Shown in pieces: positions 40,152-51,720 of a stretch of DNA of 64,000 bases; position 1 is the stretch's first letter; every line of letters begins with the position of its first letter. Origin of the DNA: Gracilariopsis chorda. Taxonomy: Eukaryota > Rhodophyta > Florideophyceae > Gracilariales > Gracilariaceae. The stretch covers positions 1 through 64,000 of the forward strand of contig NBIV01000009.1 of NCBI GenBank assembly GCA_003194525.1, written 5' to 3'. The position numbers and the translations under genes were made by a program. A model generated the notes under the pieces. The model searched no databases. It had not been told where the DNA came from and saw nothing but the letters and a program-made list of their open reading frames with translations.

Positions 40152-40587
40152 CTTACCGACATCCAGTATCTCGGTGCGGAATTTGGCCATGAACTCGACC
40201 ACGTCGGTGAAGGTGTCTTCTTCAGCCGAATACCAAGTGCGAAGAACCGAAAAAGAGCGAGATACATAAGATAAGCAGGCATTCAAGAGCGTTAGGAGGC
40301 TTGCGTTCTAACCCTTACCGCCTATTGGCGTTGTTGGTAAGTTATGCAGTGTACTCTGTTGCAGTGCATTGTTTTTCCGGGCAAGGAAGGATGCAATGAC
40401 AATTTTGATTAAAAGTTAAGACCATCGTTGCCAACCCACGCGGTTTTCTTTCGCGTGTGCGCACCTTCTAAATTACCGGTGTGCTGTCGTTGTGGGTCGT
40501 TTCTCCTTCATAATGGCATCTCAAAGTTCGGAGAATGATATGGCACAGAGCATAAAGGACGTACAGTATGTCGTTTTAAAAAAAGGT

Positions 40588-40800
40588 TAGCCTTCCTTCG
40601 CACGGAGGGTAAAGGGTTAAAGGATTAAAGGATCACCTGCTACCAAGGTAATACAGTAGTAAGAGGTTCGAATTCCTTCGTAGGAAGGGTAAAGGGTTAA
40701 AGGATCACCTCCTACCAAGGTAATACGGCATTAAAAGGCTAGACTTTCTTCGTACGAAGGGTAAAGGGTAAAAGGATTACCTCTTCCCAAGGTGCAGTGA
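40588..40800. repeat. Minisatellite, three copies of about 70-80 bp
   Basis: Each copy contains a small CCTTCGTAGGAAGG-type hairpin, then GGGTAAAGGGTTAAAGG, then ATCACCT and CTACCAAGGTAATAC. Copies start near 40588, 40670 and 40742 and grow more divergent to the right. The first copy has an internal duplication of TTAAAGGA. Confidence 0.75.
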
Positions 40801-41440
40801 GAGAGGGAGAGACAGTCCCTGTTCAGTTGGGAATACGGGTTCTTCGATATAACCTTATCGCACTGCTGCCCGACGTGTAGCCAATCCGCAACGCAGGAAT
40901 GATTGAGAAATGAACAAAGAAACTAATATCGAAATTAAAGGACCGATATCAAAGGACCTACACCGTAGACAATCAAGGTTGTCCTGAATGACATTACCAT
41001 CGATAGAGCGTGATTACCACGGACCGCTAAGTAATGCGCACTCGTTTGGTGCGGTAAGCGTGAGTTGTGATGACATTCGAGCCACACGAATCTGCCCAAT
41101 GCTTGATTCTCGTCAGAACGTGCATGTCGAACTGCTAGAAGACCCAGTTTCAAATCTTCTTTGTCCCGATGCGTAGTCGCCCATCGTGGGGTGATTTTAC
41201 CAAGGACCGCTCAGTCATCGGTTTGCAGCATGAATACCACGGTATGGGTTACAAGGGTAAAGGGTTAAAGCGCTAGCTTTCCTTCGTAGCTCTTTACCTT
41301 CGTATACACAGTTGGCACAGTACTTGCCGTAGAGAGTTTGATATGAACGCGCGGTGCTCACGTAAAGGGGTACACGGATATGTTCTTATGCATATCGCTG
41401 TAATAGAGCACGATTTAGCAAGAGCAACAGCAGTGGGCCT

Positions 41441-42853
41441 TCACAAACGGTAGCGGTTGCGCACAAATCTTGTGAGCACACGTAGCGAGGTAGCTGTAGA
41501 AAGTCGCGGAAGCGGCGATGTGGTGTTAGGCAACGCCTGTTCTAGCAAGACTTGACTCTCATCTCGCACGCTGTCATCAAGGACAACACGCACCGCCACA
41601 TCCGCAATTTTAGCGCCGTACAGTCCCTGCCAGAAGCGCGTATCTTTACCATGGACGACAACGACAACGAAACAGGCATGCTCGGTGGGGGGCACTTCGA
41701 TGCTTCTTTCATCCCAAAAGTCAGGCGGTGGTTGCAACTCATCAGTACAAAAATGTTTGAGTTCGTTAAAATGCTGGTCGTACACAGCTGTTTGCAAGCG
41801 CATCACGGAGGGGCAATCTGTTCGAGCCATATGACGGACGGAGACTTGCAAGACGGCACTGGAAGGAAAGCGGGCAAACGGTCGAAGGTCGATGACTTGT
41901 GCCATAATACACCACTCATAACTGCTGACAAAGTTGAACGAGGTGGCGGGGTTGAGTGGTACTTGACTCTGTTCTGTGCTCCAATGCATGCGGGAGAGTT
42001 GATACCATCCATCTAGGCCGATCTGACCACTGGGGTTGAACAACAGATTTCGTGAGGAACGTTCAAAACGAAGAACGTGCGCGGTGCCAAGCGGATCCGA
42101 AGTACATGCAGCGCAATAGTAAAGCTGCTCACAACGGGCAGCAGAGCCGTTTTCATGACGCTGTTGTGCAGCTTTCATTGGCCATGGACAAGACTCTTTG
42201 CCCGCACATTGTTTGGGGGTTATGCTAACGAGGCCCCCCTGTGCATCATCCTCATCATGGCAGCGGTCGCACAAATGGGTACTGCCGTAGCACACATATC
42301 GCGAGGGCTCACAGCAAAAGCGGCACTTCCAGATGTAAGACGGGGCATGTTGAGACTGAGTGCATACGGAGCCGGTTCTCGGAGAACAGCGCGAACAGAC
42401 GCGATCATCAGAAGGCAGGGCATCCAATCTGTCCGCGCAGGCAATTGAACCGCCAAAGTAGGGCTGCTCACAGAGCGAGCACAAGTAAAAGGCGTACAAG
42501 GGAGCGGCGGCGCGCAGCAGTGCAGCGTCGTCGTGTGGATGGTTGACGCGGATGCCGTCGACGCGGGCCTGTTGCAGAATCATACGTTCGACCTGGTGAC
42601 GGAGGTGGGAGATGGGGCGGATGACATCGTTGAGAAGCGGGTGGTCGCAGTAGGCGGAGCACTTTGCGCAGCGGTAGCCGGTAAAGATGAGCGGTTTGGA
42701 GACGTCCGGGGCGGCGAGCTGCAGCTGCTCGCGCACGCAGTGCAGATGCCAGACGTGGCCGCAGGAGAGGGTGATGCAGCGGCTGTCGCTTAGCGCGTCG
42801 AGGCAGATGGCGCAGTCTTCCGCGTCGTCGCGGAACGCGCGGCGCTCTGTCAT
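41441..42853 (-). CDS. RING-Cys-relay (MYCBP2/PHR-type) E3 ligase fused to an FBA domain
   Basis: 470 residues from ATG 42853, no intron. Residues 14-65 form a RING finger (C14, C17, C31, H33, H36, C39, C62, C65) with the long last loop seen in MYCBP2. Residues 120-250 match the MYCBP2 tandem-cysteine domain. C139 in GGSIAC aligns with the upstream relay Cys4520 of human MYCBP2, C188 in YVCYGSTHLC with the esterifying Cys4572, and H199 with His4583. D150 replaces Glu4534 and Y189 replaces Phe4573. Residues 269-427 are an F-box-associated (FBA) domain as in FBXO2/FBXO6: NLLFNPSG, SSYEWCIMAQVIDL, then F407-W408-QGLYGAK. The F-W pair is where FBXO2 has the Tyr-Trp pair that cups the N-glycan core. 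Inferred role: a single-chain ubiquitin ligase acting on glycoproteins or similar clients by Cys relay. The giant MYCBP2 N-terminus is absent. The upstream neighbour in the same direction is a DMT transporter. Confidence 0.85.
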   Translation of the reverse strand: MTERRAFRDDAEDCAICLDALSDSRCITLSCGHVWHLHCVREQLQLAAPDVSKPLIFTGYRCAKCSAYCDHPLLNDVIRPISHLRHQVERMILQQARVDGIRVNHPHDDAALLRAAAPLYAFYLCSLCEQPYFGGSIACADRLDALPSDDRVCSRCSPRTGSVCTQSQHAPSYIWKCRFCCEPSRYVCYGSTHLCDRCHDEDDAQGGLVSITPKQCAGKESCPWPMKAAQQRHENGSAARCEQLYYCAACTSDPLGTAHVLRFERSSRNLLFNPSGQIGLDGWYQLSRMHWSTEQSQVPLNPATSFNFVSSYEWCIMAQVIDLRPFARFPSSAVLQVSVRHMARTDCPSVMRLQTAVYDQHFNELKHFCTDELQPPPDFWDERSIEVPPTEHACFVVVVVHGKDTRFWQGLYGAKIADVAVRVVLDDSVRDESQVLLEQALPNTTSPLPRLSTATSLRVLTRFVRNRYRL

Positions 42854-43018
42854 GGGCCGCAGCTTTGACGATGTTGGAACGCAAAGCTGCGTGGGACGGT
42901 CACAGGTCAGATCTTTTACGTCCGCTAGACTCTACTAGTTGTACATATAGTTGTACAGAAACGTGTGCAGCGCGGAAACGTGCACATGTCGCCACGAGCT
43001 ACAGCTCAAACACAAAGC

Positions 43019-45130
43019 TCACGACGCCGAGTCGGACGCAATGTGGTCGTTGAGCACGACGGTGACCTCACTCTGGCGCGTCGCGTCGGCAATCACCAGC
43101 ACGCCGTACAGCAGCGCTGCGCCGCCCAGCGTCGTGCACACGTCCGGCAGCCGGTCCGTGCCCATCATCACCGCCACCAGAGTGCCCACCACCGGCATCA
43201 TCGTCTGCACGCTGCCCACCACCACGCTCGGCAGGTACTTGAGCGCCGCGATGCAGCACACTGTCCCCAGGAACCCCACCACGCCGCCCAGGTACAGCCC
43301 CAGTATCAACCGCTCCGTCTGCATCCACCCCAGCGCCCCGTGATCCGTCACAGAAAAGTCCGTCCCCCCAATGGCCATCGACGCCATTGAGAACGTCACC
43401 GAGTTCAGCGCTGAGATGGGCGCCATCATCAGAAACAGCGGAATCCGTTGTCGGAGCTCCTTGCAAACGTTGAGGAACACTATCGCTCCCAGAGAGCTCG
43501 TAGCAGCAATCAAGTCCCCGCACAGAGACCGCACGTCCAGCGATATCAAGTTGGGGATTTGCATCAGTATTACCCCGACAATCGCAATGCGCGCTCCTTG
43601 CAGTTCACCGCTGCTCACTACTCGAGCATTCTTCCGCCGCAACATTCCGCTGCCCACTGCAATCAGCACAATTGTCAACGCGTGAATGTTGTTCAGCGAC
43701 CACGCATGGAACAGCGACGTGTAGTCGATTGCCAGGAAGAATCCGCACGCCCATGCCACCTGTGACATACTCGCAATCAAAATCATCCGCATAGTCGACG
43801 GCTCGTTCCATTGCCGCCGTTCTTCCTCGTTCAGCGTCAGATACTGGAACACCGCGAAAGGCACCATCAGAAACGTTTGACATTGCATCAACCATGACGC
43901 AGCAATCATCCCGTCAACACTAGGCAGCCATTTCACCGCCGTGCCTTGACTGGCCACGGAGAACAGCGCCACCGCCAGGATCAAGTATCCCACTAGCGAT
44001 ACCTCGCGCTTCACGTTCATAGCCACCGTCACGTTCTTTGTCGAGCCGCGCACTTCTACAGTTGACTCTACGTCAACCAGGGACGGCATCATGTTGGAGA
44101 TTTGGTCAATTGTGTCTCTAGCAATTTCCTTAGTACTGCTTACGGTTTCTTCCAGTTTGCGTTGCGGCTCCGCCTCGCTTTCTTCCTGGTCCGGCGGCAC
44201 CACCATGAGGATTTCCTTGAGATTATCCCGCGAGTCAAAGTTGGGGATTAGGAGACCGGTGTTCTGACCGACTGATCCGGCATGCGGTACCGACACTACT
44301 ACTTCCTGGTCTTCTACGACATGTTTGTCACCATGTCGTTGCACGATGATCGCGCTGTCGGAGGGAAGCTCCACGCTTGACGCCAGGTTAATACCCTGGT
44401 GGTCCAGGAGTGGCGATTCTTCATCCACCTGTTGCTGATAGTCCATTCCGTTACGTATATCAATTGGTAGAGGGTCGGGGTTCACAGGGAAGGACATGGC
44501 GTAGCCCTTGGACGTATCGGGGAGCACATCACTGTCAAGCTGAGACCATGACACATCCGGCGAGCGAAGTGCCTCTTCTGCGGCGCGAATCTTGAGCACC
44601 ATAGCTTGGTCGGTGGTGTACGGGGAGGCGTTGTCATTGTGGGCCACCTCGACGGACATGGGCACGGACGGAGTGGCGGTGCCGGAAACGGTGAGGCTGT
44701 CACGTGGAGTTGGAGCTGTTGATGATACATCGAAGGAGCCTTGTGTAGCAGGGATGGAGTTTTTCAAATCTTGACCGGTGACGGAGGCACCTTGGAATCG
44801 GTTGAGTTCTTGTGCGACTTGATCAAAGTCGATTTGCAGCAGTGGGCGAAGACTGGGACGAGAGGGCACTCGAGCCAGTGGGGTTGGGGGTAAGTTAGGA
44901 GTTAAAGGTGAGGCGGGTGGGTAAGAGCTAGGATGAATTTGTGCGTGTTGTGCAAAGGTTAGACTGCTTTGAGGTGTTAAGAAGGGAGAGATGGCACCGT
45001 AAGAGGAGGGAATGATAGCGTGGGGGGGTGGAGGAGGGGGTTGTGAGGGGGGCCGCAAAGGTTGAGTGGGAGGGCGGGCTGTAGAGCTTTGTCTCGGGGG
45101 AGACTTGATCGGTTGGGGGTCGGTAGGCAT
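43019..45130 (-). CDS. EamA/DMT-family transporter with long cytosolic N-terminus
   Basis: 703 residues from ATG 45130 (the frame continues upstream without an ATG). The first 370 residues are disordered, Pro/Ser/Thr-rich, with an acidic dileucine signal EESPLL at about residue 235, a typical endosomal or vacuolar sorting signal. From about residue 370 ten hydrophobic helices follow, in the two five-helix halves of the drug/metabolite transporter superfamily. Helix words include YLILAVALFSVASQGTAVKW, SMSQVAWACGFFLAIDYTS and LKYLPSVVVGSVQTMMPVVG; the last two resemble the conserved end-of-half segments. The substrate cannot be read from sequence; thiamine-, nucleotide-sugar- and solute-type carriers share the fold. 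It is 166 bp upstream of the E3 ligase gene in the same direction. Confidence 0.7.
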   Translation of the reverse strand: MPTDPQPIKSPPRQSSTARPPTQPLRPPSQPPPPPPHAIIPSSYGAISPFLTPQSSLTFAQHAQIHPSSYPPASPLTPNLPPTPLARVPSRPSLRPLLQIDFDQVAQELNRFQGASVTGQDLKNSIPATQGSFDVSSTAPTPRDSLTVSGTATPSVPMSVEVAHNDNASPYTTDQAMVLKIRAAEEALRSPDVSWSQLDSDVLPDTSKGYAMSFPVNPDPLPIDIRNGMDYQQQVDEESPLLDHQGINLASSVELPSDSAIIVQRHGDKHVVEDQEVVVSVPHAGSVGQNTGLLIPNFDSRDNLKEILMVVPPDQEESEAEPQRKLEETVSSTKEIARDTIDQISNMMPSLVDVESTVEVRGSTKNVTVAMNVKREVSLVGYLILAVALFSVASQGTAVKWLPSVDGMIAASWLMQCQTFLMVPFAVFQYLTLNEEERRQWNEPSTMRMILIASMSQVAWACGFFLAIDYTSLFHAWSLNNIHALTIVLIAVGSGMLRRKNARVVSSGELQGARIAIVGVILMQIPNLISLDVRSLCGDLIAATSSLGAIVFLNVCKELRQRIPLFLMMAPISALNSVTFSMASMAIGGTDFSVTDHGALGWMQTERLILGLYLGGVVGFLGTVCCIAALKYLPSVVVGSVQTMMPVVGTLVAVMMGTDRLPDVCTTLGGAALLYGVLVIADATRQSEVTVVLNDHIASDSAS

Positions 45131-48100
45131 TGTTTGGTGATGGGGTGCGGCAGGATGCAAGCACGTTGAGGAAAGATAGGGGGTGAGGGAAGCAGGGTGG
45201 GGGAGGAATTGGGCGATCTGAGAAGATGGCGAAAGTGTGGAGGAGTGGTGGTGGTGTGGGTTTTGAAGTGTAAGGGATGGAGCAAGTGAATAGGAAAGGA
45301 TGGAATATGAAACGGTGAAAGCAGTGTCGCGAAGAACGGGTGTCGTGAGCGGGGCTGGGGTGGTGGGGCTCGGACGTGAGGAGCGTGGCCCTTATAAGGA
45401 GTGGGAAATGGCGGACGATGAGGGGGGGTGTGAGGGATCGGCACTTGGGACTAGGACTGCGGAGGGGGTGTTGGTGCGGTGGATGAGTCGTTGGAAAACA
45501 CGCGAGGTGCGGCGGGAAGGAATCGGGGGATTGTGGGAGGAGGGGAGAGGCGCTCCTGGATGGGAGCGAACGGACGACGACGGAGGTGGTTTTTCCGCGG
45601 CGCAGGATGCGGTGCGCATTGGTGGCACTGCGTGGCGGTGCGGAGCGCAGCGCAGCGAGTGGACACGTGCATGGCGCGAGCGCGTGATGCGCGGCACGAG
45701 GGCGTGATACGCGGAGTAACGCGCCGTGCCGCGCTCGCTGCTTGGCGCTGCGCTTATATTTATGTTTTGATGTGGCCGTTGACGGCGGTGCGCTGCGGGC
45801 CGGGCGGCGGTTCGGGGAGGGGGCTGGCGGCGGGCAACAGTGTAGCGAGGGGCGCTGTGGCGGCGTGGCGCGGCGTGTCTCGGCAGCTGAATTGGGCGCT
45901 GGCGCGCTTGCTGCGAGCCGCCATGTATGAAGGCAGGGCGCGCGGGCGGCACTTGCGCCTGCGCCGTTCGTGAGGAAGGCCGCAGCCGCGCCGCGCAGGC
46001 AGCGCAGGCAGCGCAGGCAGCGCGCGCTTGGCGCCGTCGGGTGAGTGGCGCGCTTGTTCGCAGGTGACACCGCGCAGGCGAACTGCGCCTGTTCGCGTGT
46101 CTGTTGCCGCATCTGTCGGTTGGTCTCCCGCTTCGTTTCCCGCTACATTCGTTGTGCGTGGAAAGGTCAACCCGTTAGCCGCCGCTTGCATACAAAAGCC
46201 CATCCATCATCGCATGGTGCGGTGCGCTTCAAGTGCTTTGCGCGCGATGTGTTGTAATTCCCGCATGCACTCCATGTGTTGGTGTGCGTTTGTGGAAAAA
46301 CGATTGGCACCAACGTCCCTTTGTTTGCCTTTGCGCCACTTGGCGAAGTGCATCTTCCGTTTTTTCCCGCGCGTGCTTTTGGGATTGTCCGCGCTGTCAT
46401 GAATCTTGTTGCGTGTCTCGTGTAATCACCCAGCTCATTTGCAACGCCGATCCTACTGCGCCGCTGCGCTGTGGGCTAAGCTCCCTTTAACAGTAACGTT
46501 GAAGGGGTAACCATGCCTGGCGTGTGTGCTGCGTTCCGTTCATTGAAGCATACAGCCTGTTCAAGCTGCACCGTCACTTACGAGCCGCGGCTCGCGGCTT
46601 GTTTACATTCCAACGCCTCTCAAATCGCAAACCAACTTCTCAACGTTTGTCTCGTGGCGTCCACGACCACAGCTTTACTTTGCACACCAATATTGCTTGT
46701 CCGAAAAACTCCAATGCTACTACTATGATAACCAGCCTTGTGGGAACATGCCTTGCTCCTTTCTACTTTGCTCTAGATCCGCAGCTTTCCCACTCTCCCC
46801 TCTCCGTCACCGCCCGCCTCCCACTTCGAGGCGCCCGTTCTAGAGCGGCGCAATGAAGCATGGCACATGTGGCAAGTTGCATTTCACGATCCGTACCGCT
46901 TCGCAACAAGCGGCACAACCACTCCACCCAAACAACCAATGTTAGCGTCAACTCTCGTCCGCATGTTTTACAGCTCACTTGGCCCACATTACTTCCAGCT
47001 GCTCATACATTTTCACACAGCTTTCCTCATACGCAATCGAGAACCTCCACGTTTGTTGTTCGGATGGATGTAAATCATCGTTCTGCTGAACTGGTAAAGC
47101 TACGGTGCACACACAGCATTGACGTGACAGATATTATTGGCAGCCCCAAAAAATAATCACCTCCGCACAACACCGTACTGTCGCCGCGCTCTCGCAACCA
47201 AACTTGCAACTCGAACCATCTTCGTTCTCACCCAAACAATATCGAATGCATGGCGCACACGGAGAATGAGTGCTCTCTGCCTCTCGCTATGCCCACGCAG
47301 AGGCATCAACACAGCCTTACCGCTTCAGCTCCTAACCCTAATCCATCCTTGCCTCATGCAACTTCTAATGTAACTTAGAGGAACAGTCAACGGCGAAACA
47401 CGAGCTCCGCCACCGTTGCCACCGACTCGACGCATGATAATTGACAAATGCATCTGTATCCAACCGCATTGTGCCATTGCAGAGGCTTGCCTCTTGCACC
47501 GGCCCCCGCTTAGATATTTCACAATCGAGTGCGAAGCTTATTCGTACTGTAATGGTGGCAATGATTGCGCGTCAGCACATCGTACTCTCACTGTGCAAAG
47601 GTACAGGTTCGTCATGCAGGAGGCCACGTCTAGACTGCAGATGGTGGTCATCTGCAGTCCAGACATGGCATACTACACAATTATTGCACCAACCCCAAGT
47701 CGCGCTACAATCTACCCAGACGACTCGATTCGAATATTGAACGGGCACTTGCTTTCAACGTCACCCATTTCATGTAACATTTCGCCGTAGCTTGCTTCTA
47801 TTGCTTTCTGCTTTATCCTCTCAGCTCATGCAAAGTGCCGGCCGGCACTACTCACATCACCATTATCACAACGCCTGCCTCCTCCCATTTCACGACACCG
47901 TTCCAAGCTCGGTATTCTTATGAGAAATGGCATCCAGCAAGTCTCCCCTGCTTTTTTGAGATCAGGAAACGCGTTCATACAGATGCATTAGCTATTAACT
48001 CAAACACACTCACACGAGCATGAAAAGATTATGAATCGAGGGAAACATTTTCGTGGAACTCCATTTTGGCGTGCTGACCTGTACGCGCCGGTCGTTAGTT

Positions 48101-51100
48101 CAGAGTGACTTAACACTCGTAGTACTCGCCAGAACATGTTCCTAGCACCCCGTTATTTCCGGGGTAGGGATAACCCGGAGTAATCAGCAGCGTAGACGTC
48201 ACCTTCCCCCGTTTGTTCGGAGTATTCGACGGGTTGGCCTTGAGCCCGATCGCGTTATTTCAGGGCACAGACGCACCTAGAGTAATCGCCGAAAGAGGAG
48301 GCTGTATCGCAGTACCAATCGCAGTTTGTTCTTTATCGTCGTTTGTATCTCTTCTTCGTTTTCCATCTTACAGCAAGTACGACATCTACTCTATCTTATA
48401 CACTGCTTTCAGCAATAGTTCTGTCCCTACCAATGATGAAGCTCAGCACAGATTTGGGCCTTCACCAACATCCTGACCAGTCTGCACTGCTCGGTGCTGT
48501 GCGTGCTGGCTGCAGGAAATGCTGCAGTTGTTGCACAAATATATGGCTCAAGTCGCATTTCAGAAACAAGAGCAGAGACGGTTGCATCTTCAACACCTGT
48601 CTCAACCTTGCAGTGGTTAGATTGCACACTGCCAATTCGTTCGTTGCCACTCAAACCACCTTACGCAGATGTGCTGAGGCTTGCATCAAGCATCAGCTTC
48701 CTATTCAAAGAAAGATTCGAATCAGAGGAATATCGCTCCCTTTCTGGGCCTGCAATTCTAATTTGTGTTACGTTCCGCTGTCTTAGTCAGAAAGTGAATG
48801 GATTCATTCTGCACTCTAAAAGGATGAAATGGTGAAAGCCATAATTGTTAGGCCTTCGAATTTCGAAACTGATATGCGAATAGGCCGGGCACATGCAATT
48901 CGGCTTGTCGCGGTGTGCTTGCTTCGTGAGCATGAAATCGGATGGAGACAAATGAGCTGGCAACCTGGTTTTCAATGGCGAATGGGGTCAAAAAGATCGT
49001 TCTGCCGCGGAGCGCTGTTTATGGTAATGTCTAGACCCAAGTCAAGAATACTTGTTCATGTACCTTGGACATTTACCCTACTAAGGCAGTTGGTACACAG
49101 TTCTAATTCACGCACTGTATCTGAAATCTCGTCAAGATATCTCGTCATATGAGCTGAAATGAGTCTGGGGCCCGCGTGCAGACTGGGTGCAAGATGAATG
49201 GCACAAGCCGTAATTTGAAGATGGGGGAGGATGGAAGGCTATTGTTCGCAAACTTTTGGGTACAATGGCCGTGGGAGTTGAAATTTGAAAGACATCAAGA
49301 GTGTGGGAAGATTTTTTTTTTCTTTTTGGGGAGACTGCCAGCTGTCGCAGATGGGACTCAGTTGCAGTTGAAACTATTTTGCAGGGCTGCTATACGAAGA
49401 GGGTATGTTCTTGTGGTGATAAACTGGCAGTTCTGAAAGGAATAATAAACAGAAGGGTGGATTTCTTTGTGGTTAAGAATGATCCCAGGTAAGAGTTAAA
49501 GTGTTGGCCTTCAGCCTTTCCTTCAAATGAAACGTTTGCACCTCTAAGAAGATCGACCAATACAAATGTGCAGACGAAAGAAATGGGAAACTATTTCCAT
49601 GCTGATCCATTTGCGGTAGTTGCAGAACTTGGCGGTCTCAGGACTGCTGCAGTTCTTTGATTGATAGCAACAGTCGGGAGAGTTGGGACACTGCTTTAAA
49701 TCATTGCATGATGCGAGAAACCATGAATACTGCATCTAAGTTACCAGCAGTGATTCCGAGAAGTGTTGTCTACGACCCCGGAGTCAGCGTTGATGAACCG
49801 AACATTATTAGCAGTAGAAGGATAACAGGCATGCATATAGGTTATACTTATGATGTAGCGCGGGCATTCCTGTAAGCGAACGTGTAGTGCTTCTAAGGAA
49901 GGCTCGCAAGACGCCACTCAAAAGATTTCGACGCATGATGAAGGGTTAGCTTCATTTGGAGAAAGCGCGAACTGTAATACGCCACCGGGACCCTTACAGT
50001 GGTAGTGAGCTGGCGAAAATATAAAGACGGGAAGATGCGCATATTTTGAACAGCGTCACCTGATCTGCGGTCCTGTGGCGCACGGCTCAGAGTTTGCCGT
50101 CACGCTGCCACTCGCTCCGTTCGTTCGATCATGTGCGAAAGCTCCCACCATTCCTTCCGGCCAGACTACGTCCGACGTCTTGTTCCGTTCTTCAACAGAA
50201 CGCCGCTGGCGCAAACATTCCCCGCCAGTGAATCTTCTTCTAGGCTAAGTTCAGGGACCTCTGTGTCTCACAGCCCGAACCGCGTACACAAATGGAGCAC
50301 AATCTGTGGCCATTCGGTTCACCTATGTGCTCCGCTCAGTTAACCGTTCTCAGCAGTGTACCGTGTGTGATTCACGTCTTCCCCACGTTACACTGTTTGT
50401 GCGGGCACTATTTCTTGCCACGAAGAACATCCCAAACCATACAACCTTGGACAAACACTTCCATCACAAGAACAGCAAGAACACAGCGAAACAAAAGCGT
50501 GTGCTCCACGTCATCAGCAAGTCAATAGACTATTTGTTCTTGACAACGTTCCAAAGTACGAACCCACCCTGAACGCACCTCTCTGTAAACCACTCCTTGC
50601 GTAGCGCACAATTCCTGGCGCTAGTGTGCTTGCCACTGTCGTGGACCGCATGCTCAAGCGGAAAAAATTGGCCGACTTAGCGGTTTTTGCTTAACGAGCT
50701 GTCTAATGTACAAGACTATTGTATGATTGACTGCCGTATCGGTTTATACAAGACTCGCTGTTTGTGGGTGCAGGCTTACAGTTGTTTCAAGGTTGCTCAA
50801 TTGGGCTTTGCGTCGCAAGGTGCGTCCATATAACTTTACCAGTTATGGAAAGGTTAGGCAACCCTTTACTCTATAGTAGGATTGTTGCACTTGCATATGT
50901 AAATGCAACTCTCTCATTCAACATGCTTCGTATGGTGCTTAAAATGTCAAGAGGGTGACTAGAAATACTCCAAATCTACACGGACAAACGCACCACGCCC
51001 ATGAATTCATCTGCTGATATCAAAGCGACCGCACTTGCAATCAAGTCCAACGCATGTGTCCCTTAGCATGACTTTCCTGTTCTGGCATCTCCGTTTTTGT

Positions 51101-51376
51101 TATCGGCATTTGCTAGCTCAGGCCTTATGAATCCCCTTCTTCGAGGCTCGTTTGTGGCTGTGAGAACGTATCAAGGGTAGAAAAAGTGTCTCAAACACTA
51201 ACTAACGAAGAAACAAAGTTGCGCTTTTGCGTCTTCAGGAGACCCCCAATCGTCACACCCCAGGTTATCCGATATGCTGTGGCCGAAATAACGTATCACT
51301 GTGTGGTAGTGGAAACATACTCGAACAGGAGAAATTGTTTGAGACAGTAAATGGTAAAGTGCACACTGCAATAGCC
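45131..51376. other. Long gap without supported genes
   Basis: More than 6 kb. The first kilobase (to about 46.1 kb) is very GC-rich with CpG-dense tracts and a short GCAGGCAGC tandem near 45990-46020, likely the promoter of the transporter gene. Long minus-strand frames there are Pro/His/Ser low complexity and shadow the GC bias. From 46.1 to 51.2 kb frames are short and motif-free. A 16-bp-arm hairpin lies at 47628-47664. A gene with many small exons cannot be excluded. Confidence 0.45.
47628..47664. repeat. Inverted repeat, 16-bp arms
   Basis: GTCTAGACTGCAGATG (47628-47643) pairs with CATCTGCAGTCCAGAC (47649-47664) with a single mismatch across a 5-nt loop. No element ends or target duplication are visible. 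Confidence 0.75.
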
Positions 51377-51628
51377 ATGGGCCCTGTACAGAACGTGTTG
51401 AAGCGGAATTTTGACGATATGTGTGATTTGTTCGTATCCATGAACGATGAGAACTCAGGACAAGTCATACCAAAGGCACTTGTAGTTGATATAGTTGTGA
51501 GATCTTGCTTCGGAACAGTGCGGTTTGTTCGAAAGAGCGCGAGGCTCTGGATGAGCCAGTGTGAATTGGGCAATGCGGCGTGGACGATGTGCGACGAGAG
51601 TTTGTGGGATAGGGTTGATCAAGAGTAG
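51377..51628 (+). CDS. Possible small open frame upstream of the RlmL-like gene
   Basis: An 83-codon frame from ATG 51377 (the frame is open back to 51227 without an earlier ATG). It has a helical pattern, with NFDDMCDLFVSMNDENSGQV loosely recalling an EF-hand loop, but key positions are not convincing. It ends 92 bp before the methyltransferase start, so it could be an upstream exon of that gene, a separate small gene, or chance. Confidence 0.2.
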   Translation: MGPVQNVLKRNFDDMCDLFVSMNDENSGQVIPKALVVDIVVRSCFGTVRFVRKSARLWMSQCELGNAAWTMCDESLWDRVDQE

Positions 51629-51720
51629 CGGAATGCTATAAGGAGTAGCAAAGTAGAGGATTGTATAAAAACGTGTCCAGTTGGCAGGATCCAGAGCAAC
51701 ACGAACGGGAGGCGTTTCAA

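Larger units (their letters stand above)
39324..41440. other. Intergenic region rich in repeats
   Basis: Two kilobases upstream of the peroxidase and downstream of the E3 ligase gene. It contains a short palindrome CATCATGT-c-ACATGATG (39987-40003), a perfect long palindrome, and a three-copy minisatellite, the last two listed separately. A fragment of the minisatellite (GGGTAAAGGGTTAAAG) recurs at about 41260. No gene is supported. Confidence 0.55.

Noticed and set aside
40660-40690. GGTTCGAATTCC as a tRNA B box
   Set aside because: One base too long for the T-loop and no cloverleaf around it; it belongs to the minisatellite.
40588-40800. Short regular repeats as a CRISPR-like array
   Set aside because: Copies are whole diverging minisatellite units with no constant repeat and unique spacers, in a eukaryotic chromosome.
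44928-46112. 394-codon minus-strand frame upstream of the transporter
   Set aside because: It has no ATG-led domain and is Pro/His/Ser/Ala low complexity that mirrors GC bias. It overlaps the start of the DMT gene in another frame.
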